From positions 36,151-100,150 of the forward strand of contig CAJFSP010000005.1 in NCBI GenBank assembly GCA_904419725.1: DNA of 64,000 bases, read 5' to 3'. This stretch comes from Candidatus Heteroclostridium caecigallinarum. Its GTDB lineage: Bacteria > Bacillota > Clostridia > Christensenellales > CAG-314. The notes beneath the pieces are model-generated. The model was not told the DNA's origin. It saw only the letters and a list, made by a program, of their open reading frames with translations, and ran no database searches. This document shows positions 24,994 through 33,107 of this stretch, piece after piece (positions within the stretch are counted from its first letter, which is position 1; each line of letters starts with the position of its first letter). Made by a program: the position numbers and the translations under genes.

Positions 24994-25031
24994 CCGTTAA
25001 ATAAAGGCTTGTTTTTCTTGCGTCCAAACGT

Positions 25032-25060
25032 TTGACAGGCGGGGCTTGGTGTGATAATAT
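25032..25060 (+). promoter_or_regulatory. Promoter of the rpmG-secE-nusG-ribosomal operon
   Basis: TTGACA (25032-25037), 17-bp spacer, TAATAT (25055-25060) with extended TGA upstream. Confidence 0.65.
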
Positions 25061-25112
25061 ATTTTAGCACTCGTATCGGGTGTGAATTTTTTTGTACTTG
25101 GGAGAGTGAACT

Positions 25113-25277
25113 ATGGCAGCAAAAGGCGCTAGAGTCAAAGTTACGCTTGCCTGCACCGAATGCAAACAGCGCAACTACGACAACATGAAAAACAAGAAAA
25201 ATACGCCTGACCGTATCGAACTCAAAAAATATTGCAGATTCTGCAAAAAACATACGGTTCACAAAGAGGCGAAATAA
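25113..25277 (+). CDS. rpmG: 50S ribosomal protein L33
   Basis: A 54-residue zinc-binding (C+) form of L33. Two C-x2-C pairs are present: C-T-E-C near residue 14 and C-R-F-C near 41. It starts [21 protein letters not shown] precedes the ATG. It heads the secE-nusG-rplK cluster, its normal place in Firmicutes. Confidence 0.95.
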   Translation: MAAKGARVKVTLACTECKQRNYDNMKNKKNTPDRIELKKYCRFCKKHTVHKEAK

Positions 25278-25291
25278 GGGCGAGGTAACCT

Positions 25292-25519
25292 ATGGCATCT
25301 CAGACCAAAAAGAAAAAACCCAACATATTCAAAAGAATGGGCTCCTGGCTTGCCAGAAGCTGGGCGGAATTCAAAAAAGTGACGTGGCCGTCCGCCGGCA
25401 CGGTATTCAAAAACCTGGGCATCGTGCTTGTGGTGGTAGTGTTCTTTTTGATTGCCGTCGGTCTTGCCGACCTGCTTTTCAGTTGGCTGTTGGGTCTTTT
25501 GACTTCAGTCGGAGCGTAA
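25292..25519 (+). CDS. secE: Preprotein translocase subunit SecE
   Basis: A 75-residue SecE with the amphipathic helix W-A-E-F-K-K-V-T-W-P-S and one transmembrane segment at about 42-70. It is an essential partner of SecY. It lies between rpmG and nusG, the conserved order. Confidence 0.95.
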   Translation: MASQTKKKKPNIFKRMGSWLARSWAEFKKVTWPSAGTVFKNLGIVLVVVVFFLIAVGLADLLFSWLLGLLTSVGA

Positions 25520-25528
25520 GGAAGCGAA

Positions 25529-26044
25529 ATGGAAGAGGCAAAATGGTATGTGCTTCATACCTATTCGGGGTATGAAGACCTGGTAAAAGCCAATCTTACC
25601 CAGATGGTGGAAAACAACCATCTCGAAGACGAGATATTCGACATCAAGATTCTCACCGAGGAAACGGTGGAAGAGCGCAACGGCAAAAAGAAAGTCGTTG
25701 TGACTAAAATCATGCCGTGCTACGTCTATATCAAACTGAGATATTCGTCGCAGATATGGTATCTCGTCACCAATACGCGCGGAGTGACGGGTTTTGTCGG
25801 TCCGCAGGGCAGGGCTTTGCCTCTTACCGACGAAGAAGTAAAGCGTCTGCGTCTTGAAACCGTCGTGACCGACTTCAAACATAACATCGGCGACTATGTT
25901 CGCGTCATATCCGGTCCTTTCGAAGGGCAGGTGGGCATGATAAAGAGCATAGACACGGCGAAGCAGAAAGTCTGTCTGGTGCTGTCGATGTTCGGCAGGG
26001 AAACCGATATAGATATGGACTTTATACAGATAGAGTCCGTCTGA
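25529..26044 (+). CDS. nusG: Transcription termination/antitermination factor NusG
   Basis: A 171-residue protein. The NGN domain starts A-K-W-Y-V-L-H-T-Y-S-G-Y-E and includes P-C-Y-V-Y-I-K and F-V-G; the C-terminal KOW domain has D-Y-V-R-V-I-S-G-P-F-E-G-Q. NusG binds RNA polymerase and couples transcription to translation or termination. AAGGAAG precedes the ATG. It sits in its usual place before rplK. Confidence 0.96.
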   Translation: MEEAKWYVLHTYSGYEDLVKANLTQMVENNHLEDEIFDIKILTEETVEERNGKKKVVVTKIMPCYVYIKLRYSSQIWYLVTNTRGVTGFVGPQGRALPLTDEEVKRLRLETVVTDFKHNIGDYVRVISGPFEGQVGMIKSIDTAKQKVCLVLSMFGRETDIDMDFIQIESV

Positions 26045-26054
26045 CACGTTTATT

Positions 26055-26106
26055 ATGTGGGAGAGGGGTGAAATACATTCAGCGCCCTTCGCTTAAACCA
26101 CAAAGG
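26055..26106 (+). promoter_or_regulatory. GTGG/CCAC leader element before rplK
   Basis: GTGGGAGAG (26057-26065) can pair through GTGG with CCAC (26098-26101) just before the AAAGGAG site. A similar element precedes rplA. Comparable sequences in other Firmicutes suggest a structured or autoregulatory leader. Confidence 0.4.
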
Positions 26107-26116
26107 AGAATATATT

Positions 26117-26542
26117 ATGGCTAAGAAAGTAACAGCGGTCGTAAAATTGCAGTTGCCCGCGGGCAAGGCGACTCCGGGCCCGCCTGTCGGTTCTTCTTTG
26201 GGACCTCACGGTATCAACATTCCGGGTTTCACCAAAGAGTTCAACGCTAAAACGCAGGGTCAGGAAGGTCTGATTATCCCTGTGGTTATTACGATTTATC
26301 AGGACAGGTCGTTCACGTTTGTTTTGAAGACGCCTCCGGCGCCTGTACTCATCAAAAAGGCGTGCAACATCGAAAGCGGCTCTGCCAGACCGCAGGCCGA
26401 CAAAGTAGCGAAAATCACAAAGGCTCAGGTGGAGGAAATCGCCAAAACCAAAATGCCTGACCTTAACGCGGCTTCTCTCGAAGCGGCGTGCAGCATGATA
26501 GCGGGTACGGCGCGCAGCATGGGCGTCGTGGTCGTTGACTGA
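26117..26542 (+). CDS. rplK: 50S ribosomal protein L11
   Basis: A 141-residue protein with the L11 start [17 protein letters not shown], then P-V-G-(x)-(x)-L-G-P-H-G-I-N and the C-terminal G-T-A-R-S-M-G. It forms the GTPase-associated centre with 23S rRNA and is needed for the RelA-type stringent response. AAAGGAGAA precedes the ATG. Confidence 0.97.
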   Translation: MAKKVTAVVKLQLPAGKATPGPPVGSSLGPHGINIPGFTKEFNAKTQGQEGLIIPVVITIYQDRSFTFVLKTPPAPVLIKKACNIESGSARPQADKVAKITKAQVEEIAKTKMPDLNAASLEAACSMIAGTARSMGVVVVD

Positions 26543-26588
26543 GTGGGAGAGTTTGGTGACAAATTCGTTTGCACCACGGGAGGTAATT
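26543..26588 (+). promoter_or_regulatory. GTGG/CCAC leader element before rplA
   Basis: GTGGGAGAG (26543-26551) and CACCAC (26572-26577) flank the 47-nt gap, which also holds a TGGTG/CACCA pairing, next to GGGAGG. It resembles the rplK leader. Confidence 0.4.
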
Positions 26589-26589
26589 G

Positions 26590-27273
26590 ATGAAAGGTAA
26601 AAGATATATTGACGCCGCGAAGCAGGTAAACAATTCGGCTTACGAAGTCAAAGACGCGATAAGCCTCGCCTGCGAGCTGGCAAAAGCCAAGTTCGACGAA
26701 ACGATGGAACTTCACGTCAAACTGGGTGTTGACCCTAAACAGGCGGATCAGCAGGTCCGCGGCGTGCTGGTACTGCCGCACGGCACCGGCCGTTCGCAGA
26801 AAGTGCTGGTAATCGCCAAAGGCGCCAAAGCCGACGAGGCGGCAGCCGCCGGAGCGGATTTTGTGGGCGCCGAAGAAATGGTCGCCAAAATCCAGAACGA
26901 AAACTGGTTTGGTTTTGACGTCTGCATCACCACCCCTGACATGATGGGCGTTGTCGGCAGAATCGCCAGAATCCTGGGACCTAAAGGCCTCATGCCTAAC
27001 CCTAAGAGCGGCACGGTCACCATGGACGTGGCAAAGGCGGTCAATGACGCCAAAGCCGGTAAAGTGGAATACAGACTGGACAAAACAGCCGTTATCCACG
27101 TTATATTCGGCAAAAAGAGCTTCGGCGTTGAAAAACTCGAAGAAAACTTCAGCGCGATTATGGACGCTATCGTGAAGGCGAAACCTGCCGCCGCGAAAGG
27201 TACTTACCTTAAAAGCGTGGCAATCGCGTCTACTATGGGCCCTGGCATTAAAGTAAATTACAGAGCCAACTGA
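26590..27273 (+). CDS. rplA: 50S ribosomal protein L1
   Basis: A 227-residue L1 that binds 23S rRNA at the E-site stalk and can repress its own operon. Visible are G-K-R-Y-(x)-(x)-A, the V-L-P-H-G-T-G motif, G-A-D-(x)-V-G-(x)-[13 protein letters not shown](x)-G-T-V-T and the late T-M-G-P-G-I-K. GGGAGG is 7 nt before the ATG at 26590; a TTG one codon upstream is in frame but less likely. Confidence 0.97.
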   Translation: MKGKRYIDAAKQVNNSAYEVKDAISLACELAKAKFDETMELHVKLGVDPKQADQQVRGVLVLPHGTGRSQKVLVIAKGAKADEAAAAGADFVGAEEMVAKIQNENWFGFDVCITTPDMMGVVGRIARILGPKGLMPNPKSGTVTMDVAKAVNDAKAGKVEYRLDKTAVIHVIFGKKSFGVEKLEENFSAIMDAIVKAKPAAAKGTYLKSVAIASTMGPGIKVNYRAN

Positions 27274-27282
27274 CAATAAAAA

Positions 27283-27392
27283 AGCAGCCTTTGTCCCAAG
27301 ACAGCAAGTGACAGTAAATCTTGCCGAGGTCAAGCAGAAATAAACAGCAAGTTTTGTTTCCCTTGTGCTTCTCGGTGCAAGGGCTTCTTTAT
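27283..27392 (+). promoter_or_regulatory. Ribosomal protein L10 leader
   Basis: The 146-nt rplA-rplJ gap contains CCCAAGACAGCAAGTGACAG (27296-27315) and CTTGCCGAG (27320-27328), typical of the L10 leader bound by L10-(L12)4, then a hairpin CCCTTG...CAAGGG (27360-27383) followed by CTTCTTT, which looks like an attenuator. It should feed back on L10 and L7/L12 synthesis. Confidence 0.8.
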
Positions 27393-27419
27393 ATAAAATA
27401 ATAAAGGAGGACACGACAT

Positions 27420-27908
27420 TTGAACGCGAACAGAGCGGCAAAAAGAGAAATCGTCGACGGTATCAAAGACAAAATCCAAAGAGCGTCGTCTTTTGTCATC
27501 ATCGATTACAAAGGACTTACCGTTGCCGAAGACACGCAGCTGCGCAATGAGTTCCGTAAAGCCGAAGTGGAGTACAAGGTGCTCAAAAACACTCTGGTGA
27601 AAATCGCGCTCAACGAACTCGGTTACACCGATTTCGACGAAGCGCTCAACGGACCTACCGCGATTGCTTTTTCTTACGGCGACGCTATCGCTCCTGCGAA
27701 AGTGGCGGTTTCAAACATCAAAAAACTCAACAAAATGCAAGTCAAGTGCGGTATGCTGGACAAAAAATTCGTAGACGAAGCAACCGTACAGGCGTTGTCG
27801 AAAGTGCCGAGCAAAGAAACACTTCTGGCAATGCTTCTCAGCGTGCTGCAGGCTCCTGTCAGAGGCCTTGCGGTGGCGCTCAACGAAATAGCCAAAAAGG
27901 CTCAATAA
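27420..27908 (+). CDS. rplJ: 50S ribosomal protein L10
   Basis: A 162-residue stalk base protein that anchors L7/L12 dimers. It has the I-D-Y-K-G-L-T-V region, the L-(x)-N-T-L-(x)-K rRNA-binding segment and a C-terminal helix for L12. The start is TTG at 27420, placed 9 nt after GGAGG (27406-27410), an uncommon start that may help keep expression tuned. It follows the L10 leader. Confidence 0.95.
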   Translation: MNANRAAKREIVDGIKDKIQRASSFVIIDYKGLTVAEDTQLRNEFRKAEVEYKVLKNTLVKIALNELGYTDFDEALNGPTAIAFSYGDAIAPAKVAVSNIKKLNKMQVKCGMLDKKFVDEATVQALSKVPSKETLLAMLLSVLQAPVRGLAVALNEIAKKAQ

Positions 27909-27933
27909 CAAATTTTAAAAAGGAGAAATTAAA

Positions 27934-28308
27934 ATGGATATCAAAAAATTTATCGAAGATATTAAAGGCATGTCCGTGCTTGAACTTAACGACCTCGTTA
28001 AAGCTATTGAAGAAGAATTCGGCGTAAGCGCCGCTGCCGCCGTTGTGGCCGGCCCTGCCGCCGGCGCAGGCGAAGCCGCTCCTGCCGCCGAAGAAAAGAC
28101 CGAATTCGACGTTATTCTCAACAACGCCGGCGCGAAGAAAATCGAAGTCATCAAAGTTGTCAGAGAAATCACCGGTCTTGGCCTTATGGAAGCCAAAAAC
28201 ATGGTTGACAAGACCCCTAGCAAGGTAAAAGAAGCAGTTTCCAAGGAAGTTGCCACCGAAATCGTGGAAAAACTCAAAGCCGCCGGCGCGGAAGTGGAAA
28301 TGAAATAA
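27934..28308 (+). CDS. rplL: 50S ribosomal protein L7/L12
   Basis: A 124-residue stalk protein. N-terminal dimer helices, an alanine/proline-rich hinge (about 35-50) and the C-terminal factor-binding domain with K-(x)-E-V-I-K-V-V-R-E-(x)-T-G-L-G-L and E-A-K-N-M-V-(x)-K-(x)-P are all present. AAAGGAG precedes the ATG. A strong terminator follows, and rpoB is not next. Confidence 0.97.
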   Translation: MDIKKFIEDIKGMSVLELNDLVKAIEEEFGVSAAAAVVAGPAAGAGEAAPAAEEKTEFDVILNNAGAKKIEVIKVVREITGLGLMEAKNMVDKTPSKVKEAVSKEVATEIVEKLKAAGAEVEMK

Positions 28309-28328
28309 CACAAAGGTTTACGCCTTTG

Positions 28329-28358
28329 AAAAACCGTCGCTCAAAGCGGCGGTTTTTG
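28329..28358 (+). terminator. Terminator of the ribosomal protein operon
   Basis: AAAAACCGTCGC (28329-28340) pairs with GCGGCGGTTTTT (28346-28357). Confidence 0.88.
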
Positions 28359-28389
28359 TTTTCCGCCTGTTTCCGGGGGCGAAAATCCG

Positions 28390-28398
28390 TGATATAAT
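28390..28398 (+). promoter_or_regulatory. Extended -10 element of queH predicting a leaderless mRNA
   Basis: TGATATAAT (28390-28398) ends 6 nt before the ATG at 28405. The -35 region (TTTCCG at 28370-28375) is weak. No Shine-Dalgarno sequence is present. Confidence 0.55.
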
Positions 28399-28404
28399 AA
28401 AAAT

Positions 28405-29022
28405 ATGGAAAAGGTCAATTATCAGAAAATAACGGAAAAAATAATGGAAGAAGCGGCCCGCGAGGGCGTCAGGCCTAAGTTGCTGCTGCAAAGTTGCTGC
28501 GGCCCGTGCAGCAGTTATGTTCTGAGTTATCTGGCGCCGCGCTTTGAGATTTTTCTGTACTATTTCAACCCCAATATTTATCCCGCGGAAGAATACGTCA
28601 GGCGGTTGGATACGCAAAAAAGTCTGCTCGGCAGCGCGCGTTTCGCGGCGGACGTGAAACTCGTGCCGTCTGAATATGACCACAAATTGTTTCTTGACGC
28701 CGTGAAAGGCATGGAAACCTTGCCCGAAGGGGGAGAGCGGTGCGCCGCGTGTTTCGCCTTGCGGCTGGAACAGACGGCGAAAAAAGCCGCCGAAACGGGA
28801 ATGGATATGTTCGGCACAACGCTGACAGTCAGCCCGCATAAAAACGCCGCCGTGATAAACGAAATAGGCGGCGCGATGGAAAAAAAATACGGTGTGGCGT
28901 TTTTGCGTTCCGATTTCAAAAAGAAGGACGGTTACAAAAAATCCATAACGCTGTCTGAGGAGTACGGACTGTACCGCCAGAATTATTGCGGCTGTGAGTT
29001 TTCGATAAGGGCAAACGGCTGA
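28405..29022 (+). CDS. queH: Epoxyqueuosine reductase QueH
   Basis: A 205-residue member of the former DUF208 family. It carries the iron-sulfur and metal cysteines typical of QueH: S-C-C-G-P-C at 30-35, E-R-C-A-A-C at 111-116, and N-Y-C-G-C near 196-199. QueH reduces epoxyqueuosine to queuosine in tRNA, replacing QueG in many anaerobes. A -10 element ends 6 nt before the ATG, so the mRNA is probably leaderless. It is a single-gene unit. Confidence 0.9.
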   Translation: MEKVNYQKITEKIMEEAAREGVRPKLLLQSCCGPCSSYVLSYLAPRFEIFLYYFNPNIYPAEEYVRRLDTQKSLLGSARFAADVKLVPSEYDHKLFLDAVKGMETLPEGGERCAACFALRLEQTAKKAAETGMDMFGTTLTVSPHKNAAVINEIGGAMEKKYGVAFLRSDFKKKDGYKKSITLSEEYGLYRQNYCGCEFSIRANG

Positions 29023-29082
29023 AAATATTTTGGCTATCGCCGTAAAAGCGGAATGGATGTAAAGCGAAAACGGCGGAAAAAA

Positions 29083-29114
29083 ACAAAAGGCTTTGACGGG
29101 TCAAAGCCTTTTTT
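29083..29114. terminator. Bidirectional terminator between queH and rplI
   Basis: AAAAGGCTTTGA (29085-29096) pairs with TCAAAGCCTTTT (29101-29112), with T runs on both strands. Confidence 0.88.
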
Positions 29115-29115
29115 G

Positions 29116-29565
29116 TTATTTGGTTTCGGGCACGACGTTGACGTAGCAGTCGGCGGAAATGCCGGGATACACTTTCACGGTGATTTTGAACTGCCCCAGG
29201 GTTTTGATTGGTTCTTTCAGAACGATTTGTTTTTTGTCTATAGGCTTGCCGAGTTTTGCGAAAGCGTCGGCGATTTCCTTTGCCGTAACGCTGCCGAAAA
29301 TCTTTCCGTTTTCGCCCGAACGGATGGCAACGGTGACCTCACTGCCTTTGAGTTCTTTGGCGGTTTTGGCGGCCGCCTGTTTTTCAAGTTCTTTCTGGTG
29401 GGCGGCGGCGGCGTTTTTAATGTTTATGCTGTTTATGCTGTCGGTGGTGGCAACCTGCGCCAGCCCTTGTTTAAGCAAAAAGTTTTTTGCGTAACCGTCG
29501 CTCACGTCGATGATATCGCCTTTTTTGCCCTGAGCTTTAACGTCTTTCAACAATATAACTTTCAT
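29116..29565 (-). CDS. rplI: 50S ribosomal protein L9
   Basis: A 149-residue protein. It starts [10 protein letters not shown] and has [18 protein letters not shown], the L9 signature, then the long connecting helix and the C-terminal rRNA-binding domain with G-K-I-F-G-S-V-T. Here it stands alone on the reverse strand instead of next to dnaB. GGAGATG precedes the start. Confidence 0.97.
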   Translation of the reverse strand: MKVILLKDVKAQGKKGDIIDVSDGYAKNFLLKQGLAQVATTDSINSINIKNAAAAHQKELEKQAAAKTAKELKGSEVTVAIRSGENGKIFGSVTAKEIADAFAKLGKPIDKKQIVLKEPIKTLGQFKITVKVYPGISADCYVNVVPETK

Positions 29566-29584
29566 AAGTCATCTCCTACGGCGT

Positions 29585-29613
29585 ATTGTAAAGCACGCGC
29601 GAAATTTTGTCAA
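29585..29613 (-). promoter_or_regulatory. rplI promoter
   Basis: On the reverse strand TTGACA (29613-29608), 17-bp spacer, TACAAT (29590-29585). Confidence 0.75.
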
Positions 29614-29667
29614 CAGAGTATAAATGCCGCCGCCTATGCCGACAATATAACCAACGGAGGTATGGTT

Positions 29668-29823
29668 ATGGAAAAAAAGCAACGTATCAACTGTAACGTG
29701 GAAAACTGCAAGCACAACGGCGGCAACGGCTGCTGCGTCCTGGATTCGATTACGGTGGTGAACAGCGCCGCCGCGCCGACGGCGCATTATTGCTACGACT
29801 ATCAGGAAGAAGTTTTCAGGTAA
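29668..29823 (+). CDS. DUF1540 small cysteine-rich protein
   Basis: A 51-residue protein with the DUF1540 pattern I-N-C-N-V-E-N-C-(x)-(x)-N-G-G-N-G-C-C-(x)-L-D-S-I-T-V and a late H-Y-C-Y-D-Y. The five cysteines are probably metal ligands. The family is common in Clostridia and has no established function. CGGAGG (29655-29660) supports the ATG at 29668; the ATG at 29662 is too close. A terminator follows. Confidence 0.85.
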   Translation: MEKKQRINCNVENCKHNGGNGCCVLDSITVVNSAAAPTAHYCYDYQEEVFR

Positions 29824-29853
29824 GCAAAAAAGCGGCTCTGCCGCTTTTTTGCT
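29824..29853 (+). terminator. Terminator of the DUF1540 gene
   Basis: GCAAAAAAGCGGC and GCCGCTTTTTTGC with loop TCT. Confidence 0.88.
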
Positions 29854-29900
29854 TGATTGGGGCGCGTGCCAAAAATAAAACGGCGTCTGCGATAAATGTG

Positions 29901-29929
29901 TTGACGGTTTGGGGCGCACAGTGTAAAAT
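29901..29929 (+). promoter_or_regulatory. prs promoter
   Basis: TTGACG (29901-29906), 17-bp spacer, TAAAAT (29924-29929). Confidence 0.7.
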
Positions 29930-29969
29930 TAAGTTGCGTTTATAGCAATAATTTTTGGGGGAACAAAAG

Positions 29970-30932
29970 ATGGTCGGTCACGGTACTCACGGACAAGTCA
30001 AAATCTTTTCGGGTAATTCAAACAAATCGCTGGCTAAAAAAATAGCCGACAAACTGGGGCTGCCGCTCGGCAATATGGAAGTGGGGCGTTTCAGCGACGG
30101 CGAAGTCAGCATAAATATACAGGAAACGGTGAGGGGCTGTGACGTGTTTCTTATTCAGTCGACGTCAACGCCTGTCAACGAAAACCTGATGGAACTCTTG
30201 GTTATGATTGACGCGGTAAGACGCGCTTCGGCGTCCAGAATCACCGCCGTCATACCGTATTTCGGCTATGCCAGACAGGACAGAAAAGCCAGGGCGAGGG
30301 ACCCGATTTCGGCGAAACTTGTCGCCAACCTTCTGGAAAAGGCGGGCGCCGACCGTATTCTCACGATGGATTTGCATTCCAGCCAGGTGCAGGGCTTTTT
30401 CGATATCCCGGTGGACAACCTGTACGGAATGCCGGTTCTCGCAAAATATTTCATGAGGCAGGGGTTCAAAAACGAGGATTTGGTCGTTGTGTCGCCTGAC
30501 GTGGGCAGCGTGGCGCGCAGCAGACTTATGGCAGCCAAGTTCAACGCCAATCTCGCCATTGTCGACAAACGCAGACCGAGAGCCAACGTCATGGAAGTCA
30601 TGAACATCATAGGCGACGTCCAGGGCAAAGTGGGGCTCATGCTGGACGACATGATTGACACCGCCGGCACGATAACCCAGGGCGCAAGCGCTATAGTGGA
30701 AAAAGGCGGCGCCAAAGAAGTGTACGCGTGCTGCTCGCACGGCGTGCTCAGCGGTCCGGCAATCGAGCGTATAGCCAAGTCGCCGCTTAAACAGGTGGTT
30801 ATTCTCGACACGATAGAAATTCCGGAAGAAAAGCGCATCGACAAAATCAAAATCGTTACCGTATCCGATTTGTTTGCCGAGGCGATTGAAAGGGTTTACA
30901 GCGATTTGCCTGTCAGCAAACTTTACGACTGA
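29970..30932 (+). CDS. prs: Ribose-phosphate pyrophosphokinase
   Basis: A 320-residue enzyme that makes PRPP from ribose 5-phosphate and ATP for nucleotide, His and Trp synthesis. Motifs: the start [27 protein letters not shown], the metal site [11 protein letters not shown] and the PRPP loop [18 protein letters not shown] precedes the ATG at 29970; the TTG five codons upstream overlaps it and was rejected. Confidence 0.96.
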   Translation: MVGHGTHGQVKIFSGNSNKSLAKKIADKLGLPLGNMEVGRFSDGEVSINIQETVRGCDVFLIQSTSTPVNENLMELLVMIDAVRRASASRITAVIPYFGYARQDRKARARDPISAKLVANLLEKAGADRILTMDLHSSQVQGFFDIPVDNLYGMPVLAKYFMRQGFKNEDLVVVSPDVGSVARSRLMAAKFNANLAIVDKRRPRANVMEVMNIIGDVQGKVGLMLDDMIDTAGTITQGASAIVEKGGAKEVYACCSHGVLSGPAIERIAKSPLKQVVILDTIEIPEEKRIDKIKIVTVSDLFAEAIERVYSDLPVSKLYD

Positions 30933-30934
30933 AC

Positions 30935-30960
30935 AAAAGCCGCCGCGAGGCGGCTTTTTC
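30935..30960 (+). terminator. prs terminator
   Basis: AAAAGCCGCC, GCGA loop, GGCGGCTTTTT. Confidence 0.88.
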
Positions 30961-31012
30961 GGTATAAACAATTTTTTTCTGTCAATACTCTCCGTCAGCG
31001 GAGAGTTTTTTT

Positions 31013-31459
31013 ATGAAAAAAATTTGTGTCGCCGCCTGTATGCTGTGTTTTTTGTGTTTACATATTCCGCGCGGCGCGGTGAGCCTGCCTTTTGAGGGCA
31101 GATACAGTTTTTACGTTACGGAAGCGGTGTTCCCGGACGGGTGCGACGTTACCGACGCCGGAATTTTCTATATAATAACCTGCGATTTTTCCGACGCTCC
31201 GTCTGTGCGTGAAAGGCTTGACGGCGTGGTGGGCGAAAGCGTGACCTTCGCCGGCGGCGAAAAAGACTTCGCCGCCGCCGTTGAAACAATGGGACGGACG
31301 CTGTTCCGCGGAACGGCGGGCGGTGCCGCCGTGGTCGAGGGATACGCCGAAGGACTGCCTTACGGCGTGACCGTGAAAGGCATGGCGGTTAATTTCCAGG
31401 CGGCTTTCGACGGCGAAAACATAACGGTGGGCACGCCGCTCATAATGGGCGGATATTGA
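31013..31459 (+). CDS. Small secreted protein of unknown function
   Basis: A 148-residue protein with a signal peptide (hydrophobic core at about 5-17, likely cleavage near 24). The mature part has no motif I recognise; it holds two cysteines near 44 and 57 and a C-terminal all-beta-looking stretch. AGCGGAGAG precedes the ATG. It sits directly upstream of the spoIIQ-like gene, so a sporulation link is possible but unproven. Confidence 0.55.
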   Translation: MKKICVAACMLCFLCLHIPRGAVSLPFEGRYSFYVTEAVFPDGCDVTDAGIFYIITCDFSDAPSVRERLDGVVGESVTFAGGEKDFAAAVETMGRTLFRGTAGGAAVVEGYAEGLPYGVTVKGMAVNFQAAFDGENITVGTPLIMGGY

Positions 31460-31474
31460 AAAACAAAAAAAACA

Positions 31475-31503
31475 TGTATAAAAAAGCCTAACGGGGCAAC
31501 AAT
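31475..31503 (+). promoter_or_regulatory. Sigma-F-like promoter of the spoIIQ-like gene
   Basis: GTATA (31476-31480), 14 bases, then GGCAACAAT (31495-31503), a full match to the sigma-F/G -10 pattern GGNNANANT and the -35 pattern GYATA. Usual spacing is about 15, so it is one base short. Bacillus spoIIQ is sigma-F dependent. Confidence 0.55.
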
Positions 31504-31531
31504 CTGTACACAACCAAAACGGAGGAACCAT

Positions 31532-32149
31532 ATGTCAGAAAAAATCAAAAAACCCAACAAATTTTTGAACTTTCTCAAAAAATACGCGGCGTTTATAGTA
31601 ATCATAGCCTGTGTCGTGGCGATAGTCGCCATTGTTATCGCCGAAAGCGTCCAATCGCCGTCGGGCACCCTGCCTGAAATCGACATCGGCGGCGGCGGAA
31701 TCGAAAACGGCGAAATCGTCGACACCGACCCGCTTACTTTCGACCTGCCTTTGGCGGAATACACCATTTCGATGGATTACACCGACGGCGACGATTTTGT
31801 CTATTCTTCCACGCTGAACGAATGGACAACCCACAAGGGCATAGACTTTGTGGCGACTGGCAGTAAAGACGTAAAGGCTGTTGCCGACGGAACAATCGAG
31901 AGCGTGACCACCGACGCCGAACACGGCACGAAAATAGTCATAGACCACGGCCAGGGCATCAAGTCGATTTATTCTTCGCTCGCCGATAACGCCACGGTCA
32001 AAAAGGGCGACGCCGTCAAGAAAGGCGACAAAATCGGCGAGGCCAGCGACAGTTCTTATCTGGAATTCAAAGACGGCCCTCACGTCCACTTTGAAATGAC
32101 CAAAGACGGCAAGCATATCTCTCCGAGAGAATATCTCGAAATCAAATAA
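31532..32149 (+). CDS. spoIIQ: SpoIIQ-like M23 (LytM) metallopeptidase
   Basis: A 205-residue membrane-anchored protein with a short cytoplasmic N-terminus, one transmembrane segment (about 18-38) and an extracellular LytM domain (about 95-200). The zinc ligands are present: H101 and D105 in H-K-G-I-D, and H184 and H186 in P-H-V-H-F. Bacillus SpoIIQ has lost the first histidine, whereas many clostridial ones keep it, so this copy may be an active endopeptidase. It would act in engulfment and the SpoIIQ-SpoIIIAH channel. Size, context before spoIIGA-sigE and a sigma-F-like promoter support the call. Confidence 0.82.
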   Translation: MSEKIKKPNKFLNFLKKYAAFIVIIACVVAIVAIVIAESVQSPSGTLPEIDIGGGGIENGEIVDTDPLTFDLPLAEYTISMDYTDGDDFVYSSTLNEWTTHKGIDFVATGSKDVKAVADGTIESVTTDAEHGTKIVIDHGQGIKSIYSSLADNATVKKGDAVKKGDKIGEASDSSYLEFKDGPHVHFEMTKDGKHISPREYLEIK

Positions 32150-32173
32150 TACGAGCACTGTCAGAAGTTCAGG

Positions 32174-32206
32174 AAAAACCCCGACGCGGAAAGCGCGGGG
32201 TTTTTC
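32174..32206 (+). terminator. Terminator of the spoIIQ-like gene
   Basis: AAAAACCCCG pairs with CGGGGTTTTT, with an inner CGC/GCG stem. Confidence 0.85.
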
Positions 32207-32279
32207 TTATGACAAAAAACGCTCAAAACGCCCAATATACCGTTTTTTGCGTGAGCGCCTTGGCGTTACACTGTAAAAA

Positions 32280-33107
32280 ATGACGATATACATCGAGTAC
32301 GCGCTCTTCAGCAACGCGGTTTTCGATTTCATACTGCTGCGGTCGCTTGGCGCGATAATGAAAATTTCTTTCAGCAAAACCAGACTATGGCTGGCGGTTT
32401 TGTCCGGCGCGCTGACGGCGGTGGCTGTGCCGCTGTTTAATCTCGGCGTTGTTTTGTCGGTGGCGGTGAAACTGGCGCTTTCAGCCGCGATCGTGGCGAT
32501 ATTCGCCCGTTATGGCGGCAAAAAGCGGTTCGCGGCGGCGCTTATGCTCTTCTGGGGGCTTACTTTCGCCATGGGCGGGGTGCTGTTCGGGCTGTATTTC
32601 ATGACGGGCGCTTCGTTCGCGGTGAACGCCGACCTCAGCCTGTCGTCGGACAGCGCGCTGCCGCTTTTCGCCGCAGGCATTTTGTGTTTCGCGTTTCTAA
32701 CTAAAAAACTCGCCGCATATATTTGCGGTAGAAGAATGTCGGCGTCGTTTGTCTATGACGTAACGATGACTCTGGGCGGGAAGCGTTATTCGGTGAAAGG
32801 GTATCTCGACAGCGGAAACCGTCTCACGTCGGACGGGCTGCCCGTTATAATAGCGACGTCGGGACGGATGCGTAACGCCGTCGCTCGGCAGGCGGCGGAA
32901 GACTTGCTGGGCGGCAGGGCGCGTTACGCCGAGTATTCCACGCTGGCGGGCGGGACGCGCAAAATGCCCGTGGTGGAGTGTGACGATATTACGGTGGGCG
33001 GCAGACGGCTGAACGCTCTTGTCGGTGCGGCGGGAAAGACTACCGCGGCTTTCGGGTGCGAAGTTCTGCTGGGCGCATGGATGGATACGGACGGAGGTGA
33101 AAAATGA
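32280..33107 (+). CDS. spoIIGA: SpoIIGA, pro-sigma-E processing peptidase
   Basis: A 275-residue membrane aspartic protease. Residues 1-150 form about five transmembrane helices starting M-T-I-Y-I-E-Y; the cytoplasmic half contains the catalytic aspartate D177 in G-Y-L-D-S-G-N, equivalent to the family's D-S-G-N motif. It cleaves the pro-peptide of SigE in the mother cell after a signal from SpoIIR. The stop overlaps the sigE start (ATGA at 33104). There is no Shine-Dalgarno site before the ATG; TACACT ends 7 nt upstream. Confidence 0.93.
   Translation: MTIYIEYALFSNAVFDFILLRSLGAIMKISFSKTRLWLAVLSGALTAVAVPLFNLGVVLSVAVKLALSAAIVAIFARYGGKKRFAAALMLFWGLTFAMGGVLFGLYFMTGASFAVNADLSLSSDSALPLFAAGILCFAFLTKKLAAYICGRRMSASFVYDVTMTLGGKRYSVKGYLDSGNRLTSDGLPVIIATSGRMRNAVARQAAEDLLGGRARYAEYSTLAGGTRKMPVVECDDITVGGRRLNALVGAAGKTTAAFGCEVLLGAWMDTDGGEK

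Noticed and set aside
29053..29667. Forward frame of 256 codons leading into the DUF1540 protein
   Set aside because: Its first 200 codons are antisense to rplI; only the last 51 codons have a ribosome site and family match.
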